Shown: positions 21,976-27,394 of the stretch, in pieces
How positions within the stretch are numbered: the first letter of the stretch is position 1
Layout: each line of letters starts with the position of its first letter
Origin: Zancudomyces culisetae
Taxonomy: Eukaryota; Kickxellomycota; Harpellomycetes; Harpellales; Legeriomycetaceae
Length of the DNA stretch: 27,394 nt
Reading direction: 5' to 3'
NCBI GenBank assembly: GCA_001969505.1
Contig: LSSK01000612.1
Location: 1 to 27,394 of the forward strand
Notes under the pieces: generated by a model
Told to the model about the DNA's origin: nothing
The model's input: only the letters and a program-made list of their open reading frames with translations
Databases searched by the model: none
Position numbers and translations under genes: made by a program

Positions 21976-24900
21976 ATGAGTAGAGTAAACTCAACTACAA
22001 GCCTTCAGGCGCTCGCACAAAATGCTGATTCAAGCAAGGAAAACGAGCAAGTTAGGTTGGACTTTGGTAACTTTTCTTATGCAGATACACCAAAGGTCTC
22101 AAGGGATTCATCACCTGCCGTTGAAAGAGCAAGTCGGTTCAACAACAACGAAGTAGAGCAAAGATATCACATTCCCAATGAAGCTGGTCTGGAACATCTC
22201 TCTGAAACCAGTGATCTTATCACCAAGGGATTCAACAAAGTATTGATTGCTAACCGTGGAGAGATATCCATGAGAATCATAAGATCGGCTCACGAGCTAG
22301 GAATGTCTACAGTTGCAGTTCACTCATATGATGACCGGTTATCAATGCACAAGTACAAGGCTGACGAGTCCTATCAGATAGGGGTTAAGGGTCAATTTTC
22401 ACCAGTAGGTGCATATTTGGCACAGGATGAAATCTTGGCAATAGCATTGAAGAGTGGCTGTCATGCTATCCATCCAGGATATGGTTTTCTCGCGGAGAAT
22501 TCAGAGTTTGCAAAGAAAGTTGAAGATGCTGGGATAAGATGGGTTGGCCCAAGACCAGAAACAATAGAAAGAGTAGGAGACAAAATCAAAGCGAGAGAAG
22601 TAGCAATCGATTGTGGTATTCCTGTAGTACCCGGTACCGACGGACCTATCTCTACACACGAACAGGCTGTTGAGTTTGTTGAAGAGCACGGATTTCCAGT
22701 TATTATAAAGGCTGCTATGGGTGGTGGTGGACGTGGTATGAGAGTTGTGCATAAGATGTCTGAATTGCAGGAAAGCTTTGAAAGAGCTACCTCTGAAGCA
22801 CTTGCTAGCTTTGGAGACGGTACAGTGTTCATTGAGAGATACGTTGAGCGACCAAAGCACATTGAGGTCCAACTACTTGGTGATGGAACAGGCGATGTGG
22901 TACATCTTTTTGAAAGAGATTGTAGTGTTCAAAGAAGATACCAAAAGGTAGTGGAGTTTGGACCCGCAGTTTCAATCGATGATGAATTGCGACAAAAGAT
23001 TCTTAACGATGCGGTGAAGTTGGCTAAATTCGTCAAGTACAGAAATGCAGGAACAGCTGAATTCTTGGTTGACAAACAGGGTCGCCATTACTTTATTGAA
23101 ATCAACCCACGTATTCAGGTAGAGCACACTGTGACAGAGGAAATCACACACATTGATCTTGTGGCAATGCAACTTTACGTTGCATCTGGCCGCACTTTGA
23201 AGAGCCTCAACTTGAGCCAGGAGAATATAAAATTATATGGTTACGCAATCCAATGTAGAGTAACTACTGAAGATCCATTACACGGATTCCAGCCTGATGT
23301 TGGACGTATTGAGGTTTACAGATCTCCAGGAGGACCAGGAGTTCGTCTTGATGGTGGATCTGGCTTTGTTGGGTCAGTAATTACACCTCATTATGACTCT
23401 TTGCTTGTGAAGCTTACATGCTCAGGATCTACATTTGAAAAGGCCAGAAGAAGAACACTAGCTTCTTTGGTTGAATTCCGTATCAGAGGAGTAAAGACAA
23501 ATATGAGTTTTGTCCAGAGACTATTGTCACACAAGGTGTTTATTTCAGGAGACTGCTGGACCACATTTATTGATGATACTCCAGAGTTGTTGGATACACA
23601 TGTGTTCCGAAACCGTTCAACTAAACTTTTGGCATTCTTGGGTGACATGGTTGTTAACGGAAGTAATGTACAGGGACAAGTTAGACCCGCACTTCCAGGA
23701 CTTGAGGTTCCAATTGTTCCCCAAGTCATTGGAAACGATGGAAAAGTCATTGATGTCACCACCAAACCACCACCAGGGTGGAGGCAAGTCTTGTTGGAGA
23801 AGGGACCCAAGGCATTTGCAGCAGCCATCAGAGCGCACAAGGGTGTTTTGATCACCGATACTACGTGGCGTGATGCCCATCAATCGTTGATGGCAACTAG
23901 GCTTAGAACAGCAGAAATGAAAAGAATCGCAGCTACAACTAGCCATGCATTCTCCAATGCATTCTCTTTGGAAATGTGGGGTGGTGCTACCTTTGATGTC
24001 TGCATGAGATTCTTGCACGAGGATCCTTGGGACAGATTGGACCAGTTGAGAAAGCTGGTACCAAACGTTCCATTCCAAATGCTACTTAGAGGTGCTAACG
24101 CTGTTGGATATACTTCATATCCTGACAATGTAGTCTACAAATTCTGTAAAGAAGCCCGTGACCACGGTGTTGACGTCTTTAGAATTTTCGATTCGCTAAA
24201 TTACATTGAGAACATGAGACTTGGAATCGACGCTGTCAGAAAAGCGAACGGTGTGGTCGAAGCCGCAATTTGCTACACTGGAGATGTTTCAAATCCTCGA
24301 CCCGACTCTATTTACACACTTGAGTACTACATGAACCTGGTTGACGAGTTGGTTGCATTGGACATTGATATTCTTGGTATTAAAGATATGGCAGGTCTTC
24401 TCAAACCTCAGGCTGCTAAACTACTGATTTCAGAAATCCGCAAGAAGCATCCAGACCTTCCAATTCATGTTCACACCCACGATACTGCCGGTACAGGTGT
24501 GACATCTATGCTGGAGGCTGCTCGTGCAGGCGCCGATATTGTAGATCTGGCACTTGACAGCATGTCTGGTGTTACCTCTCAACCATGTATGGGTGCCTTT
24601 GTCGCTTCTGTACAGGGTACTGAACTGGATACTGGCATTTCCCTTGACACTATACGCAGCCTTAACTCATATTGGGAACAAGTAAGAATACTCTATGCTA
24701 GCTTTGATCCTGGAGTCAAGGCATCAGATACCTCGGTGTACTACCACGAAATGCCTGGTGGTCAGTACACCAACTTGATGTTCCAAGCCCAAAGCTTGGG
24801 ATTGGGAATGAGATGGAATGAGGTAAAGACAGCATACGCGCAGGCCAACATGCTGTGTGGTGATATTGTAAAGGTTACTCCAAGTAGTAAGGTTGTAGGC

Positions 24901-25719
24901 GACTTTGCTCAGTTCATTGTTTCAAACAGCTTGAAGCCCGAAGAAGTTTTGGAAAAGGCTTCTACCCTATCCTTCCCCAGCTCTGTTGTTGAATTCTTCC
25001 AAGGATACCTAGGACAACCATCTGCAGGATTCCCAGAACCCCTGAGATCAAAGATTATTAAGAATCTTGCAAGAATTGACAAGCGACCAGGAATAGACAT
25101 GCTGCCATTTGACTTTGATAAGTTGCGAAAGGAGCTTGAAGAGAAATGGCAAAGCAGTTCTATTCGAGAGGTTGACTTGTTGAGCGCTGCCCTGTACCCA
25201 ACTGTATTTGATGACTTTATGGCCTTCAAAGAGAAGTTTGGAGATATCAGCTACTTGGAAACACCACACTTCTTGAACCCACTTGAGATCGACCAAGAAC
25301 TCGAAGTTGAAATCGAAAAGGGTAAGAAATTGGTCATAAAGCTTGTCACAGTATCACAACTTAACGAGGCCCTTGGAAGAAGAGATGTATACTTTGAAGT
25401 GAATGGAGAACTGCGACTTACTTACGTACTTGACAACACAGTGAAGGCAACCATGAAGACCAGAACAAAGGCAAACAGCAAGAACGCCGAGGATCTTGGC
25501 TCCCCAATGACTGGAGAGATAGTCGACCTTAGAGTAGAGGATGGTGATGTTGTCGAAGTTGGACAGACAATATGTATTCTCAGCGCAATGAAGATGGAAA
25601 CCGTCGTCAGCGCCCACAAGGCCGGAAAGATTTCTGATCTGTCAATCGCTATTGGTGATCGGGTGGAGCAAGGTGACTTGTTGATTAAAATCACACCCGT
25701 TGAGGAGAAAAAGGAATAA
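21976..25719 (+). CDS. PYC: Pyruvate carboxylase
   Basis: Intronless, 1247 aa. It carboxylates pyruvate to oxaloacetate with biotin, ATP and bicarbonate, refilling the TCA cycle and feeding gluconeogenesis. The biotin carboxylase domain starts at about residue 88 with KVLIANRGEI and has the ATP-grasp glycine loop GGGGRGMRVV near 248. The carboxyltransferase domain has DTTWRDAHQSLMATRLRT at 628-645, with metal ligand Asp633, carbamylated Lys803 in GIKDMAGLL and metal ligands His833 and His835 in HVHTHDTAG. The C-terminal biotinyl domain has AMKMET with biotin-accepting Lys1206. The first 87 residues are Ser/Asn/Glu-rich, about 65 longer than in yeast Pyc1, and do not look like a mitochondrial presequence. 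The enzyme is therefore probably cytosolic, as in many fungi. The ATG follows a long A-run. Confidence 0.98.
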   Translation: MSRVNSTTSLQALAQNADSSKENEQVRLDFGNFSYADTPKVSRDSSPAVERASRFNNNEVEQRYHIPNEAGLEHLSETSDLITKGFNKVLIANRGEISMRIIRSAHELGMSTVAVHSYDDRLSMHKYKADESYQIGVKGQFSPVGAYLAQDEILAIALKSGCHAIHPGYGFLAENSEFAKKVEDAGIRWVGPRPETIERVGDKIKAREVAIDCGIPVVPGTDGPISTHEQAVEFVEEHGFPVIIKAAMGGGGRGMRVVHKMSELQESFERATSEALASFGDGTVFIERYVERPKHIEVQLLGDGTGDVVHLFERDCSVQRRYQKVVEFGPAVSIDDELRQKILNDAVKLAKFVKYRNAGTAEFLVDKQGRHYFIEINPRIQVEHTVTEEITHIDLVAMQLYVASGRTLKSLNLSQENIKLYGYAIQCRVTTEDPLHGFQPDVGRIEVYRSPGGPGVRLDGGSGFVGSVITPHYDSLLVKLTCSGSTFEKARRRTLASLVEFRIRGVKTNMSFVQRLLSHKVFISGDCWTTFIDDTPELLDTHVFRNRSTKLLAFLGDMVVNGSNVQGQVRPALPGLEVPIVPQVIGNDGKVIDVTTKPPPGWRQVLLEKGPKAFAAAIRAHKGVLITDTTWRDAHQSLMATRLRTAEMKRIAATTSHAFSNAFSLEMWGGATFDVCMRFLHEDPWDRLDQLRKLVPNVPFQMLLRGANAVGYTSYPDNVVYKFCKEARDHGVDVFRIFDSLNYIENMRLGIDAVRKANGVVEAAICYTGDVSNPRPDSIYTLEYYMNLVDELVALDIDILGIKDMAGLLKPQAAKLLISEIRKKHPDLPIHVHTHDTAGTGVTSMLEAARAGADIVDLALDSMSGVTSQPCMGAFVASVQGTELDTGISLDTIRSLNSYWEQVRILYASFDPGVKASDTSVYYHEMPGGQYTNLMFQAQSLGLGMRWNEVKTAYAQANMLCGDIVKVTPSSKVVGDFAQFIVSNSLKPEEVLEKASTLSFPSSVVEFFQGYLGQPSAGFPEPLRSKIIKNLARIDKRPGIDMLPFDFDKLRKELEEKWQSSSIREVDLLSAALYPTVFDDFMAFKEKFGDISYLETPHFLNPLEIDQELEVEIEKGKKLVIKLVTVSQLNEALGRRDVYFEVNGELRLTYVLDNTVKATMKTRTKANSKNAEDLGSPMTGEIVDLRVEDGDVVEVGQTICILSAMKMETVVSAHKAGKISDLSIAIGDRVEQGDLLIKITPVEEKKE

Positions 25720-25835
25720 AACTGTTTTTTTTATTAATAAAGGAGCAAGTGATGAATTTTTATAGGTCATCACTACTTTTATTTTACCTATATATTGTTC
25801 TTCAAAGTTTATATTTTTGGCGAGTTTGCCTCAGT

Positions 25836-25894
25836 GAGGTTGGTAGCAAACGATTAGCATCACATCCAGAGGCGTTCCCAACCTTCCCAACCTC
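25836..25894. repeat. Short inverted repeat (GAGGTTGG / CCAACCTC)
   Basis: GAGGTTGG at 25836-25843 is exactly complementary to CCAACCTC at 25887-25894 with a 43-base loop. A second CCAACCT lies at 25878-25884 and could pair alternatively. GC-richer than its surroundings; it may be a 3' hairpin or chance. Confidence 0.45.
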
Positions 25895-26469
25895 TATTTT
25901 CTTTGTTTTTTAACTATATCTTATAATAAATGCGCACATTCGTGGGAAAGTATTTTCTTGCTGGATCAGGCGATGTTTGCAGAAAAAAACAGTAAAGAAG
26001 CACAATGAGCTGTGTATTATTACATTTGATCCAATGTGTAATGAATCTAGTTCAGCCTGCTAAAACCCCTCTTAAAAATAAAAGCTAAAAAAGATCCGTA
26101 AATCAGCCGTTTTAATACATATTGCTCTAATCTCCTCACCAATTATGTAACAAGTCTCGAAAAACTGCTAAAATAGCAAAATAAAATAAAAAGCCAATGA
26201 GGCTTATAGCTGATCCAGAAAGCCCCAAATTCAAAAGTAGCATGATCTAAGGGCAAAATTCGAATCGTGCTAAATTGTGCCTGAAACTAGTTTAGTTGGC
26301 TCGCATTTTCTTACACAATGAACTGAGAGAAAGAGTAGACTCTTGACTCTGAACATACGCGTTTGCAAAATAAAAGATTCCGAGTTTTTTTCTTTTTCTC
26401 CAACTGGTTAAATAATTTCATGGATTTGGTTCTTGTAGCCATTCCAAAGTGGCAGTTTTCGAAATTATC

Positions 26470-26477
26470 TATAAAAG
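26470..26477 (+). promoter_or_regulatory. TATA box of the purine nucleoside phosphorylase gene
   Basis: TATAAAAG lies 131 bases before the ATG, followed by a pyrimidine-rich stretch (TTCCCTCCTCTC, TTTTTCTCTCTTTT) where transcription could start. Confidence 0.6.
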
Positions 26478-26600
26478 GCAGAGTCTTTGGTCGAAAATAT
26501 ATCTTCCCTCCTCTCATAAACTTTTTCTCTCTTTTGTATTTTAATTAGAAAAAAAACACAATATACGTTTTCTTTTAAAGAAAGTACCAGGACTAACAAA

Positions 26601-27394
26601 ATGGCTTTTACTCTTCAAGATTACAAAGAATCTGCAAACTTCATCAAAGAACTCAGAAAGGGACACGAACTTCCTGAAGTTGCTATAATATGTGGTAGTG
26701 GCTTGGGAGGTCTTGCAGAATCTCTAGAAGGCGATGTACTGAGCGTTAATTATGAAAAAATACCAGGGTTTGTTGGAAGCACAGCTCATGGCCATGCAGG
26801 TGAACTAGTTTTTGGTAAACTGTCAGGAAAGAACGTTGTTTGCATGAAGGGCAGATTCCATTGCTACGAAGGCTACAGTGTTCATGTTGCGACATTCCCT
26901 ATTAGAGTCTTTAAACTCTTGGGTGTAAAGATAGTAATTGTAACAAATGCGGCTGGAGGTTTGAACCCCGACTTCAATGTTGGTGATTTGATGCTCATTT
27001 CTGACCACTATGCACATGCTGGAATGGCTGGACTGAACGCGCTTATCGGACCCAATATTGACGATTTTGGACCACGTTTTCCTGCCATCTCAGATGCATA
27101 CACACCACGTCTCCGTGAATTGTTTGCAGAGTGCTACCTTACAAATACACACCTTAAAGACGAGAAAAACTTGGTGGTTCACGAAGGAGTTTACGGGATG
27201 GTCACTGGCCCTTGCTACGAAACCAGAGTTGAGTGCCGCGCACTCTTGAAGCTCGGCTGCGATGCTGTCGGTATGAGCACTGTTCCAGAGGTTGTTGTGG
27301 CCAAACACTGCGGATTGGAAGTTCTTGCAGTATCCCTCATTACCAACAGAGCTGTTCTCACTAAAGAGCCCAGCTCCCTTGATATTGCCAGAGC
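26601..27394 (+). CDS. PNP: Purine nucleoside phosphorylase (3' end beyond the window)
   Basis: An open frame of 264 codons runs to the window edge with no stop, so the C-terminal part is missing. The enzyme cleaves purine nucleosides such as inosine and guanosine with phosphate, in purine salvage. The fold is the trimeric (animal and fungal) PNP type. The phosphate loop ICGSGLGGL is at 30-38, STAHGHAG at 60-67 and GRFHCYEG at 84-91. VVTNAAGG-like IVTNAAGGLNP is at 113-123 and GPRFPAISDAY at 157-167. GPCYETRVE at 203-211 has Glu207 at the position of the base-binding glutamate, and MSTVPEVVVAKHCGL is at 225-239. SLITN at 245-249 has Asn249 at the position of the base-binding asparagine. The start ATGG follows AACAAA. 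Confidence 0.96.
   Translation, partial: MAFTLQDYKESANFIKELRKGHELPEVAIICGSGLGGLAESLEGDVLSVNYEKIPGFVGSTAHGHAGELVFGKLSGKNVVCMKGRFHCYEGYSVHVATFPIRVFKLLGVKIVIVTNAAGGLNPDFNVGDLMLISDHYAHAGMAGLNALIGPNIDDFGPRFPAISDAYTPRLRELFAECYLTNTHLKDEKNLVVHEGVYGMVTGPCYETRVECRALLKLGCDAVGMSTVPEVVVAKHCGLEVLAVSLITNRAVLTKEPSSLDIAR

Larger units (their letters stand above)
25720..26600. other. Intergenic region between pyruvate carboxylase and purine nucleoside phosphorylase
   Basis: Two genes in the same direction are separated by 881 bp. AATAAA at 25735-25740, just past the stop codon, is a candidate polyadenylation signal for pyruvate carboxylase. The centre contains a short inverted repeat, and the right end holds a TATA box for the phosphorylase gene. 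No coding frame with family signature is present. Confidence 0.55.

Overview
This is a stretch of nuclear DNA from a eukaryote, most likely a fungus. Genes are monocistronic and on both strands. Several carry short GT-AG introns, roughly 47 to 240 nt, some with yeast-type TACTAAC branch sites. Non-coding DNA is clearly AT-rich. Pyruvate carboxylase has no obvious mitochondrial presequence, as in fungi. Other genes (a UBE2T-like E2, METTL5, animal-type purine nucleoside phosphorylase, an ARM/BTB-like protein) are absent from or uncommon in budding yeast. I therefore lean towards an early-diverging, zygomycete-grade or zoosporic fungus. That placement is inference.

Left part (1-8600): a very large intronless ORF (1819 aa, helical body and BTB-like C-terminus) converges, with only 46 bp between stop codons, on a three-exon PGS1 gene for mitochondrial phosphatidylglycerophosphate synthase. 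The C-terminal exon of PGS1 was recovered by splice and phase analysis. An 850-bp divergent promoter region follows.

Middle (8600-19400): an intronless dynactin p150 gene (CAP-Gly, coiled coil, dynactin domain) converges on a six-exon UBE2T-like ubiquitin-conjugating enzyme. That enzyme appears to carry a 350-residue disordered tail. Upstream on the same minus strand lie a five-exon METTL5 (18S rRNA m6A methyltransferase), an unidentified six-exon small gene, and a short coiled-coil gene resembling stathmin.

Right part (19400-27394): about 2.6 kb without a recognisable gene leads to an intronless pyruvate carboxylase with an unusual N-terminal extension. A purine nucleoside phosphorylase gene then runs off the right edge.

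Most genes are unrelated housekeeping functions: cardiolipin precursor synthesis, dynein transport, rRNA modification, DNA crosslink repair, anaplerosis and purine salvage. I see no operon, mobile element, CRISPR array, tRNA or rRNA, and no convincing new multi-gene system. The most novel items are the two small minus-strand genes at 17852-19386, the tailed E2 and the giant BTB-like protein.
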